Assembly (NCBI RefSeq): GCF_023715155.1
Contig: NZ_JAMBNQ010000036.1
Coordinates: 1-54,656, forward strand
Direction of reading: 5' to 3'
Origin: Neobacillus mesonae
Lineage (GTDB): Bacteria; Bacillota; Bacilli; Bacillales; Cytobacillaceae
Length of the DNA stretch: 54,656 nucleotides
Each line of letters opens with the position of its first letter. The stretch's first letter is position 1. The position numbers and the translations under genes are program-made. This document shows, in pieces, positions 54,603 through 54,656 of the stretch. The notes under the pieces were generated by a model. That model had not been told where the DNA came from, did no database searches, and saw only the letters and a list, made by a program, of their open reading frames with translations.

Positions 54603-54656
54603 GATTTTCTAACAATATTTTTATATTATGTGAAACTATTCCATCACATGGGTACG

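Overview
The window looks like part of a large conjugative-type plasmid, or a plasmid-derived replicon, from a member of the Bacillaceae. The low GC content, the Shine-Dalgarno-rich starts (many GTG and TTG) and the genes for a SinI-like peptide, an RsfA-like regulator, CBO0543-family proteins and a Fur-controlled siderophore system all fit that group. The left edge is the first ~126 nt of a 16S rRNA on the minus strand, with its leader and a consensus promoter. The 16S V1 stretch would suit a Neobacillus- or Bacillus-like host, but this is tentative. A 16S fragment at the edge of a plasmid-like sequence suggests a plasmid-borne rRNA operon (known from Bacillus megaterium plasmids) or an assembly break at an rRNA repeat.

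Layout. 1-2400: rRNA start, an SDR oxidoreductase and a decayed zinc-ribbon gene. 2467-13946, all minus strand: a compact type IV secretion/conjugation operon. In transcription order it encodes an inactive-looking TnpA-like protein, an unknown 374-aa protein, a VirB2-like pilin, a PrgI/VirB3-like protein, a VirB4 N-domain-like protein, VirB4, an EssB/YukC-like protein (normally a type VII secretion component), a CwlT-like cell-wall hydrolase, a VirB8-like protein, a split VirD4/TraG coupling protein, a lipoprotein and a VirB6-like protein. No relaxase is visible. 14600-26400: accessory genes (ComEC-type MBL hydrolase with DUF3006, membrane proteins, methyltransferase, secreted nuclease, MmcQ-like) with a group II intron and several frameshifted genes. 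26400-29250: very AT-rich DNA with palindromes, then a ParA and ribbon-helix-helix partition pair. 29700-35600: small proteins, a strongly structured non-coding segment before a plasmid RadC, a zeta-toxin pair, a two-gene cassette of unknown function and a small XRE regulator behind an operator-like repeat. 35900-40060: a regulator/replication-like pair and a DHA2 multidrug exporter. 40440-42600: long-period iterons and a putative replication initiator. 42675-43465: a diverged tandem duplication of about 380 bp. 43500-44650: CBO0543 genes, one broken. 45080-51490: an iron-siderophore uptake operon with two Fur boxes, a flavin reductase and an MFS transporter. 52300-54520: RsfA-like, SinI-like and small unknown genes.

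Functional reading. The ParA/ParB pair, the iteron-linked initiator and the transfer operon form a plasmid backbone. The siderophore operon, drug exporter, nuclease and oxidoreductase are cargo. An unusual feature is the clustering of single-base frameshifts, often in homopolymers, in accessory genes while the transfer and siderophore operons stay open. Raw-read checks would decide between sequencing error and real decay. Nothing here was searched against databases; family names come from motif recognition.
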